From positions 1-13,991 of the forward strand of contig CAYFMT010000032.1 of NCBI GenBank assembly GCA_964344305.1: 13,991 bases of DNA, written 5' to 3'. Below are positions 1-7,506 of the stretch, one piece after another. The notes below the pieces were generated by a model. It had not been told where the DNA came from. It worked only from the letters and a program-made list of their open reading frames with translations, and did not search any database. The first letter of the stretch is position 1. Each line of letters opens with the position of its first letter. Made by a program: the position numbers and the translations under genes. The stretch is from JABMOV01 sp964344305. Lineage in GTDB: Bacteria; Fidelibacterota; Marinisomatia; Marinisomatales; JABMOV01.

Positions 1-27
1 GTATCACCTTAGCTTTTACATCAAAAT

Positions 28-77
28 AGTCCGGCTAATTAAAAAACTAAACAGTCCGGCTAATTAAAAAACTAAAC
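28..77. repeat. 25-bp direct tandem repeat, two copies
   Basis: Two identical 25-base units lie back to back (28-52 and 53-77); each begins agtccggctaatt and ends aaactaaac. Reading on the minus strand, the repeat begins at the point where the DUF4910 reading frame loses its family resemblance and runs into a stop. It could be the edge of an inserted element, a short duplication at a deletion junction, or an artefact near a contig end. No transposase is visible on either side. Confidence 0.85.
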
Positions 78-699
78 ACTTATACGTATAGTTGCGATTA
101 TCCCACTGTGAGATACGATTGTAAAGCTCAGCAAGAACAAGTGGACCACTCAGCTCATTATTTGCAAGGGAGGGATGACATAGGTAAGAGCTAAGGAGTA
201 TTAATTTATCTGTTTTACCCTGCAATATTGAATGACCGTACACAAGTTGACCATCAACAAATCTGGTTCTGATATTAGCATGGTATTTACCCACTGGCAT
301 TTTTTCCCACTCCTCGTGAGCTAAGCAAAATCCCCAGTTCCGTTTATAATACGAGGTTACATAAGGAACTGCTGTTGGCAAATTCGGAAGTGTAAAAACA
401 TTTTTTGCTAGTTTCGCCTTTTCAATTTCTATATCTATAGAGTCTGAATAATTCAAAACAGAAAGGTTATTTGATTCATAATTAATATAGTTGCGGCCAT
501 CTGGACCGATCAATGTTGCACATTCGATCACCCACTCTTTAGGCACTTCCCAATCAAACACTTTTTTACCTGACGGAACATATTTTTTATCTAGGTCCAT
601 ATATTCAGAGATTATATCGAGACTTTGCCGATAGCCGTTCCCCAGAATACTTCTGTTTAATGGATATAATCGATCAAATAAGTTATTTAAGTCCAGCAT
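64..699 (-). CDS. C-terminally truncated DUF2172/DUF4910 aminopeptidase-like protein
   Basis: This 211-residue protein matches the N-terminal half of the DUF2172/DUF4910 family, zinc-aminopeptidase-like proteins often encoded in bacterial surface-sugar clusters; their exact substrate is unknown to me. Visible family signatures are PLNRSILGNG (13-22), FDWEVPKEW (48-56), a segment ending TSYYKRNWGFCL (115-126) and the metal-site-like CHPSLANNELSG (174-185). Family members run to roughly 420-450 residues, so about half is missing. The frame leaves the family after YTYK (204-207) and stops four codons later inside the 25-bp tandem repeat; none of the three frames in bases 1-63 resumes it. The ATG start has AGGAG ten bases upstream. 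It follows the HAD gene by 69 bases and is the last gene of the visible module. It is probably inactive as a peptidase, unless the break is an assembly artefact. Confidence 0.8.
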   Translation of the reverse strand: MLDLNNLFDRLYPLNRSILGNGYRQSLDIISEYMDLDKKYVPSGKKVFDWEVPKEWVIECATLIGPDGRNYINYESNNLSVLNYSDSIDIEIEKAKLAKNVFTLPNLPTAVPYVTSYYKRNWGFCLAHEEWEKMPVGKYHANIRTRFVDGQLVYGHSILQGKTDKLILLSSYLCHPSLANNELSGPLVLAELYNRISQWDNRNYTYKCLVF

Positions 700-768
700 A
701 GAATTTTATCTCCTGCAATAATATCAGAAACAATTATTCTTTACTTATGATCTGGGCTTATCAAGAAA

Positions 769-1287
769 TTACTCATTTCTAGAATATATTTGTTTGTAAA
801 GAGATTCAATTGGAATTTGAACAATCTCACTGATATACTTTTCAACAAATTCTCTATATACACCATCGCCACCTTTTGTTTCCAAAACCCAGTCTACAAC
901 TTCAATAATTCCCGAAACAGCATCAGCAGGACATGCACTCAAGCCAACTGAATTCAATAATTCCAAATCCGCATAATCATCGCCTATATAAGCACATTCA
1001 TCTAGAGTTAGATTATTTGTGGAAAGAAATTTTTTTGCCACCTTTAGCTTATCTTTTATTCCCAAAAAAATATTCCTGATACCTAACTTTTCCGCACGAT
1101 TTTTTACAATACGGGTATTTTCACCAGTAATTATAACAGTTTCTATATTAAGCTCTCGCAACAATAAGATCCCTGCAGAATCCTTTGTATTGAATTTTTT
1201 AAACTCATCACCCCGATTTGTATAATACATTCCTCCGTTTGTCCAGACACCATCAATGTCTGAGAAGAAAATTTTTATCTTACTCAT
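769..1287 (-). CDS. KdsC-like HAD-superfamily phosphatase
   Basis: A 172-residue HAD phosphatase of the KdsC type (family usually 160-190 residues), expected to remove phosphate from an acidic sugar phosphate in the cytoplasm. The sequence shows the nucleophile motif SDIDG with D10 and D12, the motif II threonine in ITGE (T54), a lysine near 78-80, and the motif IV acidic cluster GDDYAD (102-107). The C-terminal GGDGVYREFVE (139-149) resembles the tail that covers the active site in KdsC. It starts six bases after the cytidylyltransferase-NeuB stop codon, so the two are almost certainly one operon. A related HAD domain is fused to CMP-sialate synthetase in animals, and a HAD phosphatase completes the phosphorylated KDN route in Bacteroides thetaiotaomicron. 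The likely substrate is therefore a nonulosonate or KDO-like phosphate, though the exact sugar cannot be read from sequence. No clear Shine-Dalgarno precedes the ATG, which is consistent with translational coupling. Confidence 0.88.
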   Translation of the reverse strand: MSKIKIFFSDIDGVWTNGGMYYTNRGDEFKKFNTKDSAGILLLRELNIETVIITGENTRIVKNRAEKLGIRNIFLGIKDKLKVAKKFLSTNNLTLDECAYIGDDYADLELLNSVGLSACPADAVSGIIEVVDWVLETKGGDGVYREFVEKYISEIVQIPIESLYKQIYSRNE

Positions 1288-1293
1288 AAGCTA

Positions 1294-3039
1294 TTATTCG
1301 AAATCAGATTGCCTGAGAGTAGTATCTGCAGGAATATTAATTTTTGCTTTCTTATTTAGTATCATTTCTCTTTCTGACCACTTCAGGCCGGTTCCAGGGC
1401 TTTTCAGAATAAGCATTTCATCTGTCAAAGTATCCCCTACATTGATATTTATTTTTGAAGTTAGACTCCTAGAAAGCTTACTTTTAGCAATTTGAGCAAC
1501 AGGATTAAATTCAGTCACACCATCCCCCATAGCTATCTCAGATGCTCGAATATAATTAATCAATTTCTGTAGACCTGATTTTTCTAAAGAACCTGCATGA
1601 TCAGAACCCTTCATCGCTCTAGATATCGTTATATGCTTTTCAATAACGACAGCTCCCATGACAGAGGCAGCAACAGATGTAATAATCCCACTATGGTGAT
1701 CTGATAAACCCACAAGTTTTTTGTACTTATCTTTAAGCGTCAACATTCCACGTAAATTAATATTTTCTAAGTCAGCAGGATATTGAGATGTACACTGCAT
1801 AATAATGATGTCTACCCTATCTTCTCCTAGAGCATTCAAAGCATTGTCTATGTCTTCAATATCTGCCATTCCCGTAGAGATTATGACTGGTTTCCCTGTT
1901 TTCTTGAGTCTTTCCAGCAATGGTATGTTTGTAAGATCCCTAGAAGCCACCTTATAAAAAGGCACATCCAAACGTTCCATCATATCAACGGAGGGAATGT
2001 CGCAGGGTGTGACGAAATATGTAATTCCTCTCATAGAGGAGTACTCTTTTAATATCCTATGTTCCTCCTCGCTCAACTCCAAAAATTCACGGTGCTCACC
2101 ATAAGTTTTACCAAATGAGTTCTGATTATCATATGGCTTATTATATGCCTCCGTTGTTAATTCAGAAGGAATATCTCGTTTTTGGAATTTTACAGCTGAA
2201 GAACCACACTCAACGGCCATATCAATCAATTGCTTAGCAAGTTCAATATCACCATTGTGATTCTGCCCAATCTCAGCAATAATGAATGTTGGATAATTCA
2301 CTCCAATGGGAATATCATTCAGACTAATGTGTAAATCACTCTCACTCAATTCCTTTGTATAATTTTTATCAAGAAATTCATAGCATTGTTCGATCAAATT
2401 TGTTCCAGGTGAAGCTTTAATAGTTTTTAGCATTTGCTCCACAGAATGCAATTGCTCAATAGTATCAATAGTTAAATATTTGTCATGTTCTGGCCTCAAA
2501 CCGTTAAAATTGCTTTCCAACTCAAGAATTTTAAATAATTCTTTATTCTTTCTGAAAAATGGAGTCACATGTTCTTTATCAAATGATGTATCTGCTAATT
2601 TGTTCGCCTCTCTAATCGCATATACTTTTATAAACTCTGGCACAATATGTGATAAATTTTTTATATGAGCATAATCACAGGCTTGTTCAACATACTCGTT
2701 GTATACATCCGATGCCTTTTTATAATCCATCAATGGATTATCAGCGGTGATACGCACTATTGTGTCCGATTCATCCATATCTTTGCAAGCTTCAGCATAT
2801 CGTCCTAAAACATCATATGCGCTACCCCGAAAAACTGATACCTCTTGTTTCTCAGCAAAGGCGACAATTGGATCATCGGCAGTTTGAGTTGTAGTTGCGA
2901 CCATGATTTCATCAACAAAATCCAAGGATCTTGCATTGACTATAACCCAGCTTAATAGAGGCAATTCATTTAATCCCATTAAAGATTTTCCTCTCAATCT
3001 ATTACTAAGCATTCTTGCCTGAATGATTGCCCTAACCAT
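1294..3039 (-). CDS. Bifunctional SpsF-type cytidylyltransferase / NeuB-type nonulosonate synthase fusion
   Basis: A 581-residue two-enzyme fusion. Residues 1 to about 235 are an SpsF-like CMP-sugar transferase domain: the start MVRAIIQARM, a degenerate nucleotide-binding loop NRLRGK (13-18), and ITADNPL (97-103). Residues about 250-510 are a NeuB/SpsE TIM barrel with EIGQNHNGD (256-264), KFQKRD (284-289), CTSQYP (416-421), GLSDHHSG (444-451), EKHIT (467-471) and DHAGSLE (480-486). About 520-581 is the SAF (antifreeze-like) domain that closes NeuB active sites. The predicted role is condensation of phosphoenolpyruvate with an N-acylated or neutral hexose, then CMP activation of the product. 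I chose the ATG at 3039 rather than the upstream in-frame TTG at 3063: it has AAGGA eight bases upstream, and the family begins at this methionine. The usual RLPGK of the loop reads RLRGK here, so cytidylyltransferase activity is less certain than synthase activity. Confidence 0.88.
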   Translation of the reverse strand: MVRAIIQARMLSNRLRGKSLMGLNELPLLSWVIVNARSLDFVDEIMVATTTQTADDPIVAFAEKQEVSVFRGSAYDVLGRYAEACKDMDESDTIVRITADNPLMDYKKASDVYNEYVEQACDYAHIKNLSHIVPEFIKVYAIREANKLADTSFDKEHVTPFFRKNKELFKILELESNFNGLRPEHDKYLTIDTIEQLHSVEQMLKTIKASPGTNLIEQCYEFLDKNYTKELSESDLHISLNDIPIGVNYPTFIIAEIGQNHNGDIELAKQLIDMAVECGSSAVKFQKRDIPSELTTEAYNKPYDNQNSFGKTYGEHREFLELSEEEHRILKEYSSMRGITYFVTPCDIPSVDMMERLDVPFYKVASRDLTNIPLLERLKKTGKPVIISTGMADIEDIDNALNALGEDRVDIIIMQCTSQYPADLENINLRGMLTLKDKYKKLVGLSDHHSGIITSVAASVMGAVVIEKHITISRAMKGSDHAGSLEKSGLQKLINYIRASEIAMGDGVTEFNPVAQIAKSKLSRSLTSKININVGDTLTDEMLILKSPGTGLKWSEREMILNKKAKINIPADTTLRQSDFE

Positions 3040-3047
3040 TTTTTCTG

Positions 3048-3052
3048 TCCTT
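3048..3052 (-). promoter_or_regulatory. Shine-Dalgarno that decides the fusion-gene start
   Basis: On the minus strand AAGGA lies eight bases before the ATG at 3039. It lies inside the longer frame that would open with TTG at 3063, so it argues for the shorter 581-residue product. Confidence 0.65.
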
Positions 3053-3063
3053 GTTTTGGTCAA

Positions 3064-3199
3064 TGAAATAAGAATTTATTTTTGAATTATTCATAAGATT
3101 TACATAAAGCACAAAATACATTTGACATCGCTATTTATAATTGAAGTGAAAATCATTATTCTGGCTGAATCGCTAGCAGATCTAATATCTAAAGATTTT
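3064..3199. other. Intergenic, AT-rich, no gene
   Basis: This 136-base AT-rich spacer lies between the Wzc-like gene and the cytidylyltransferase-NeuB fusion. I see no gene, heptamer array or clear hairpin terminator. It is long enough to hold a promoter for the downstream module, but I could not pick convincing -35/-10 or Bacteroidota-type elements by eye. Confidence 0.5.
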
Positions 3200-5536
3200 T
3201 TATTTTTTATCACCGTAATAATGATAGTACTGATAATAATAATAGTAACTGCCATAACTATTACGTGATGTAACACCATTTAATACTATACCTGCCAATG
3301 GTACATCTACATTATTTAATGCTTGAAGTGTTCGTGCGAATGCATTTTTATCCGTGCCACCAGATTTGGCAACCAAAATAAGCTCATCAATTTCTTTTGA
3401 AATTAGTGTGGCATCAGTAACTGCAACGAGAGGTGGAGAATCGAGACAAACCATATCAAACTCTTGCTCTAAAGAATCTATCAACTCCGCCATTTTCTTC
3501 GACCCAAGAAGTTCTGATGGATTTGGGGGTACAATACCTGCGGTAATTACATATAAATTTGGAACATCTGTTTTTTGAATCAACGAATGATATTCATCCA
3601 GTCCACTTGCGAGATATCGTGTTAATCCATTATCCTTATCCAGTCCAAAGACACGATGTACCACGGGTCTTCGCAAATCAGCATCAATTAATAGGGTTTT
3701 TTTACCAAGATTGGCATATGTTATAGCAAGGTTAGAGATAGTGGTAGTTTTCCCTTCACCTGGGCCAGCACTACTCACAACAATGGATTTTATTTCTTTG
3801 TCTGGAGAAGAATACATGATGCTGGTTCGCAAGCTTCGATACGCTTCAGAAATAGGTGATTTTGGGTCCTCTTGAGTGATAAGGCGTCGTTGCATATGCT
3901 TGATGTTTTGCTGCTTAGATGCTTCTTCAGAATCCTGTTGCTTTTTTCTTTTTGCCCTCTTCTGGTACTTTGCCTCTCCAATTGATGGAATTATACCCAA
4001 TACTGTTAACCCTTTTCGCTCTAATTCCTCAACAGATTTGATTGTATTATCAAGATATTCCATAATAAATGCAAACCCGACACCCATACCTAAACCAAAA
4101 ATGAAACCCATTAATACATTTAATTTTGAATTTGGTTTTTCTCGATTATTCGGAGGAAGGGCTTTATCAACAATTCTAACCTTCCCTAATTGGGAAGCTT
4201 GTGTTATTTTTGCTTCTTCAAGTTTTTGGCGCATAAGCATATATGTTTCAGCAAGTACAGTACGATCACGTTCCAGACGAGCAAACTTCAAAGATTTCTC
4301 AGGAAGTTGGTTCAATCGAGAGGCATACTGGTCAACCAGTTTCTTATATTCTTTAGCCCGGAATATTAATCCTGATTCTTGGCCCTCAAAAACCAACAGT
4401 GTGTCAATTAAAGACTGACGATATTTTACAGGATCTGTTACTGCAATCCCCTTTTCAATTAACTCTTCAGTTTGTTTGGCGAGTTCATTTTTTAATTTTA
4501 TTACTTCTTCGCGCTTGGACTTTACAATTTCATGGTTTTCACCATGGAGACTTTCTTGACGTACTAGATCGCCTTCTTCCTGGGCTATTTGTGCTCTCAA
4601 TGCGAAAACACGGTCGTTGATCGTATTTAATAAATTTTTTGTTAACTGTTTCTCCTCACTTGATAATTGATCTGAAACATACTTCTTACGTTCTCTAATT
4701 ATATTGATATTTGCATTAATAGTGTAGTAACGAGATTCTACATCAGTAAGTTGATTTAACCAGAGGTCCGCATTCCCCTCAAGCCCATAAATCTGTTCCT
4801 TTTCCTGGAACATTCTTAATGAATCTTCTACAATTGATAAATCCAACTCTACTTTTTCTGCTTGGTTTTTAAGAAATTCAGTTAAGTTTATTATCTCACC
4901 AGTAGACAATTCTCGATCCCATTTTCTATATAAGTCTGTAATGGTGTTCGCTATTAAAGCTGCCTCATTTTTATCCGTTGACTTAATAGATACAGAAATA
5001 ATATTCGTGTTCCTCTTATTGGTTACATTTAATGATGACCTAACTTTAACAACGGCATTATGGAAAATTGAATCTGATATTGCACCTGTAAAAGTTGGCA
5101 AGGCATTTTTATCACTCGACCACAAACCCAATGATAGAATCTTTCGTGTATTTAGTCTTAATCCCGTGGGTTGATATGTTGCTGTACCGAATAAAAATAA
5201 ATGATTTCGATGGTCAGATTCCCAAAGATGTTTAACAACGGATTCTGCCAAAGACCTAGATTTTAGAATTTCCATTTCATTGTTGAGCATGTTCATTTCT
5301 TCACCAAAACCCATATCAAATACGGAAAGGCTTTGATTGGGCTCTTCCACCATAATTGTGGATGTTGCAACGTATTCGGGAGTTTGAAGCAAGGTATATA
5401 TAACTGTAATTAATAAAACAACTGATACAATCACCAATATTTGCTTCAAATTTCGTCGCAGTATGAAGTAGAGGTCTTTTATGCTAATATCTTCTTCTAG
5501 TTGACTGAGCGCAGGAGAAATATGTAATTCTGGCAT
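3200..5536 (-). CDS. Wzc-like polysaccharide co-polymerase with BY-kinase domain
   Basis: A 778-residue inner-membrane tyrosine autokinase that sets chain length in Wzy-type capsule/EPS assembly. In order: a cytoplasmic N-terminus, TM1 about 31-50, a periplasmic Wzz domain, long helical coiled-coil regions about 215-450, TM2 about 471-493, a charged linker (about 525-548) and the kinase. The kinase shows the oligomerisation motif EAYRSLR (564-570), Walker A GPGEGKTT (591-598), Walker A' LLIDAD (615-620) and Walker B around VCLDSPP (696-702). The C-terminus is an autophosphorylation tail with ten tyrosines between 761 and 774. Length is normal for fused proteobacterial or Bacteroidota-type Wzc. 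It follows the SLBB gene by 40 bases, the usual Wza-Wzc pairing, and the CpsB phosphatase encoded upstream in the same direction is its natural antagonist. The ATG at 5536 has no good Shine-Dalgarno. Confidence 0.95.
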   Translation of the reverse strand: MPELHISPALSQLEEDISIKDLYFILRRNLKQILVIVSVVLLITVIYTLLQTPEYVATSTIMVEEPNQSLSVFDMGFGEEMNMLNNEMEILKSRSLAESVVKHLWESDHRNHLFLFGTATYQPTGLRLNTRKILSLGLWSSDKNALPTFTGAISDSIFHNAVVKVRSSLNVTNKRNTNIISVSIKSTDKNEAALIANTITDLYRKWDRELSTGEIINLTEFLKNQAEKVELDLSIVEDSLRMFQEKEQIYGLEGNADLWLNQLTDVESRYYTINANINIIRERKKYVSDQLSSEEKQLTKNLLNTINDRVFALRAQIAQEEGDLVRQESLHGENHEIVKSKREEVIKLKNELAKQTEELIEKGIAVTDPVKYRQSLIDTLLVFEGQESGLIFRAKEYKKLVDQYASRLNQLPEKSLKFARLERDRTVLAETYMLMRQKLEEAKITQASQLGKVRIVDKALPPNNREKPNSKLNVLMGFIFGLGMGVGFAFIMEYLDNTIKSVEELERKGLTVLGIIPSIGEAKYQKRAKRKKQQDSEEASKQQNIKHMQRRLITQEDPKSPISEAYRSLRTSIMYSSPDKEIKSIVVSSAGPGEGKTTTISNLAITYANLGKKTLLIDADLRRPVVHRVFGLDKDNGLTRYLASGLDEYHSLIQKTDVPNLYVITAGIVPPNPSELLGSKKMAELIDSLEQEFDMVCLDSPPLVAVTDATLISKEIDELILVAKSGGTDKNAFARTLQALNNVDVPLAGIVLNGVTSRNSYGSYYYYYQYYHYYGDKK

Positions 5537-5576
5537 GATACTTTTGCTTTATAACTATGAATTGTCTTTTATTTCA

Positions 5577-6089
5577 TCATCTTGTATTTATGATCGTAAT
5601 CCAATACAAAATATTAATTATCGTTGATACTGTTCCAGAATAAGATAAAACATAGGATGGAAATGTTTGTGGAACGATGATAGTGTCATTCGGTAATATT
5701 TTTATGAAATCTTCTCTATTACCTGTTTTAAGGTATTTATTTAGATTTATTACATAAACAATTTGACCATTGTCATCTGGTTGCTCTCGAAATACACGAA
5801 TCTTTTTTAAGTTAGCGCCTCTTTGGTAACCACCTACTTTTGCAAGTATTGTAACGATATCAATACCGTCATAAACCAAGATACTTCCGGGTTTATTCAC
5901 CCACCCCAAAACATTCACCCACATGCGGATGACACCGTGTTCATCTGTAATGTAGCGTTCACCACTCTGTGGATACGTTTGTTCACCGTACACCAGAGGT
6001 TTCTGATATTGATTTTGTGAAAATGCTGGAGTTAGAAAAACCACAATGAGCAAAACGACCACAGCCTTAGAAAAGAAATTTTGTCTCAT
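5577..6089 (-). CDS. Short secreted SLBB-domain protein (Wza-like, lacks polysaccharide-export domain)
   Basis: A 170-residue exported protein. Residues 1-24 are a signal peptide (charged MRQNFFSK, hydrophobic 9-20, likely cleavage after AFS); there is no lipobox cysteine. Residues about 56-140 form one SLBB domain of the Wza/GumB type, with the pattern VLGWVNKPGSI (60-70) and ILPNDTIIVP (131-140). A hydrophobic C-terminal stretch (145-167) could be the membrane-spanning helix. Ordinary Wza proteins are 350-400 residues and begin with a polysaccharide-export domain; that domain and the second SLBB repeat are absent here. It directly precedes the Wzc-like kinase, so it probably acts as its outer-membrane or periplasmic export partner, perhaps together with a full-length Wza encoded elsewhere. 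The ATG has AAAGG close upstream. Confidence 0.8.
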   Translation of the reverse strand: MRQNFFSKAVVVLLIVVFLTPAFSQNQYQKPLVYGEQTYPQSGERYITDEHGVIRMWVNVLGWVNKPGSILVYDGIDIVTILAKVGGYQRGANLKKIRVFREQPDDNGQIVYVINLNKYLKTGNREDFIKILPNDTIIVPQTFPSYVLSYSGTVSTIINILYWITIINTR

Positions 6090-6172
6090 ATTACCTTTTA
6101 TGAATTATAAAAACTCGGTAAGAAATTTAAGTTTGGATTACGGTGGATTGAATGATTTGTTTCATATTGATA

Positions 6173-6293
6173 GTGACACGTGACATGTGACCGGTGACAA
6201 GCCTGAACGTGATGCGTAATGTGTAAATGCGTGATGCGTGAGTCGTGAGTCGAAATGCGATATCTGAAATCCGTGATGTGTTATACGTGGTCA
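6173..6293 (+). repeat. Heptamer array 1 (GTGACNN then GTGANNN words)
   Basis: Four perfect-register words of the GTGACNN type run from 6173 to 6200 (GTGACAC, GTGACAT, GTGACCG, GTGACAA). After an 8-base word come further 7-base words such as GTGATGC, GTAATGT and GTGAGTC (twice, 6238-6251) through about 6293. One or two words have 8 bases. Confidence 0.8.
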
Positions 6294-6302
6294 ATAAACA
6301 CC

Positions 6303-6413
6303 CCCTGTCATTGTGAGGACAATGAGCCTGTCAAATTGGACGAACCAATCTCAGCTTCATGTAAGGAGATCACCGCGTCGTCCAATTCTTGGACTCTTTG
6401 TGATGACAAAAGG
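6303..6413. repeat. Dispersed palindromic element, copy A (diverged)
   Basis: It begins ccctgtcattgtgagg and ends tgatgacaaaagg, with inner arms containing caatctc and gagatca and a shared attggacga-type core. It is an imperfect palindrome related to the better copy at 10342-10437. Confidence 0.7.
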
Positions 6414-6481
6414 GTCGGTTTTGTCTGTCCTATTACGCAACTATGCGTTACGTAATTGTGCGTAAATATGGTGTGTCATAC

Positions 6482-6516
6482 GTGAATCATGATGCGATAT
6501 CCGCAATGCGTGAATA
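6482..6516 (+). repeat. Heptamer array 2 (short)
   Basis: Five words in register: GTGAATC, ATGATGC, GATATCC, GCAATGC, GTGAATA. The preceding 60 bases contain similar but out-of-register words. Confidence 0.55.
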
Positions 6517-6546
6517 GTAAGTAGTCATTCGCAATCAATTAACACT

Positions 6547-6636
6547 CCCTGTCATTGCGAGCCCGGTTTAAGGGCGTGGCAATCTCAAAACCGTTCTTTT
6601 CGAGATCACTTCGTCCTGCGTCCTCGTGATGACAAA
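6547..6636. repeat. Dispersed palindromic element, copy B (diverged)
   Basis: It begins ccctgtcattgcgag and ends gtgatgaca, with ggcaatctc and gagatcacttcg inside. The layout matches copies A and C, but the arms pair imperfectly. Confidence 0.72.
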
Positions 6637-6697
6637 GAAGTGTTTAGGATTATCCTGCAAACCGGGCATACATTTTTCTCCACATATAAACTTGCTC

Positions 6698-6760
6698 CAT
6701 GTCTGACTCCCGCCTTCGTACATCTTCAATACTCATCCCTCATCACGCATTACTCATATC
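6698..6760 (-). repeat. Heptamer array 3, inverted orientation
   Basis: On the minus strand, nine 7-base words run in register, beginning with GATATGA, GTAATGC, GTGATGA and GGGATGA and degrading toward 6698. The array overlaps the last codons of the small helical-protein gene: its TAA stop (6750-6752) is part of the word GTAATGC. Confidence 0.7.
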
Positions 6761-7079
6761 GCTCATTTAACATTTTCCATGCTTTTGGTTCAAGCATGAT
6801 GAGCATTTTCTGAAGATTGGCAGTAGGAGCAGGTTTAGACAGGTATGCTTTCGCAATTAAATCCCGTGCCCGTAATGTTTCCTTCAATAACGTCGCGCCT
6901 TTCATCGACCGTATTCTCAAGTCCAGTAATTCCAATGCTCGTTCCAGACAGTTTTGATATTCCTGATTATCCTGTATGTTGTTTTGTGCACGATTCAGTT
7001 CGTTGCACACCATTAGTATCTGTTGTTCTGCCGTGAAGGAGTTGAAGCGATTTTCAAGTGTTTTGTGCCACACTGTCAT
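6750..7079 (-). CDS. Small helical protein of unknown function, partner of DUF5674 gene
   Basis: A 109-residue protein that I do not recognise. It is rich in leucine, glutamate, arginine and asparagine, without membrane segments or signal peptide, and looks all-helical. Its middle resembles a helical-repeat hairpin (LNRAQNN then CLERALELLDLRIR), and it ends in NERYE. I chose the ATG at 7079, not the TTG at 7088: GAGGG lies nine bases upstream of the ATG, whereas the same motif directly abuts the TTG. It begins five bases after the DUF5674 stop codon, so the two are co-translated and may form a pair, possibly a two-component small module such as a toxin-antitoxin or an adaptor with its partner; there is no direct evidence for that. 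Its stop codon lies inside a heptamer array. Confidence 0.68.
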   Translation of the reverse strand: MTVWHKTLENRFNSFTAEQQILMVCNELNRAQNNIQDNQEYQNCLERALELLDLRIRSMKGATLLKETLRARDLIAKAYLSKPAPTANLQKMLIMLEPKAWKMLNERYE

Positions 7080-7084
7080 GCGAC

Positions 7085-7459
7085 TCAACCCTCTTTTCCT
7101 AATGGAGATTCACTCTCCTGCAAAAGATATCGATGACACAGGCTTCGAATTGTTTTCCGTACTTCTTCCGATAAAATTTCCATATCAGGATTGTCATCCC
7201 TGGGACGGATATTGATCAATGCAGTGTATTCCAACCTTTCAACTTCTTCCTTATATGGATAATAATTCGCACCCCATATATTCGATTGCTTTGAACCCTG
7301 GTTTATCAGGATTGCTTCAGCATCGGCATGGAGTTCCCCACCAATCGCAAGAATATTTTTGTCCACATCCACCACTATTTTTACGAAGGTCACAAATGAC
7401 TCATCACAAAGTTGGATTAACTCATCGTGTAGTATGCGTTTTGTAAGGATTTTAATCAT
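7085..7459 (-). CDS. DUF5674 family protein
   Basis: A 124-residue soluble protein of the DUF5674 family, function unknown. The recognisable core is VVDVDKNILAIGGELHADAE (29-48), then LINQGSKQSNIWGANYYP (51-68) and LINIRPRDDN (81-90). Members are usually 100-120 residues, so this one is complete, with a slightly long polar tail. The conserved GGELHAD has histidine and acidic residues that could form a polar or metal site, but no enzymatic role is established. It starts at an ATG with no visible Shine-Dalgarno, and its frame ends five bases before the ATG of the small helical-protein gene. It does not look like part of polysaccharide synthesis and may be a passenger placed between the capsule genes. 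Confidence 0.82.
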   Translation of the reverse strand: MIKILTKRILHDELIQLCDESFVTFVKIVVDVDKNILAIGGELHADAEAILINQGSKQSNIWGANYYPYKEEVERLEYTALINIRPRDDNPDMEILSEEVRKTIRSLCHRYLLQESESPLGKEG

Positions 7460-7506
7460 TTATAATAATGTAGAACCGGAGTTGGGAGACCGTGGAACCC
7501 CGAATC

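Larger units (their letters stand above)
6090..6749. other. 660-base gene-free region filled with repeats
   Basis: This region lies between the small helical-protein gene and the SLBB gene. It holds heptamer arrays at 6173-6293 and 6482-6516, an inverted array at 6698-6760, and two diverged copies of a palindromic element (6303-6413 and 6547-6636). Short open frames here are repeat translations. It has the same outline as the intervals around the four-helix-bundle genes (inverted arrays at both ends) but no gene inside. Confidence 0.7.

Noticed and set aside
3061..3063. TTG as the start of the cytidylyltransferase-NeuB fusion
   Set aside because: The ATG at 3039 has a well-spaced AAGGA and matches where family members begin.
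3876..4418. Long plus-strand frame opposite the Wzc-like gene
   Set aside because: Shadow frame of a well-supported gene on the other strand, without any recognisable motif.
6255..6455. Plus-strand open frame in the gap before the SLBB gene
   Set aside because: It runs through array words and palindrome copy A; no family resemblance and composition driven by repeats.
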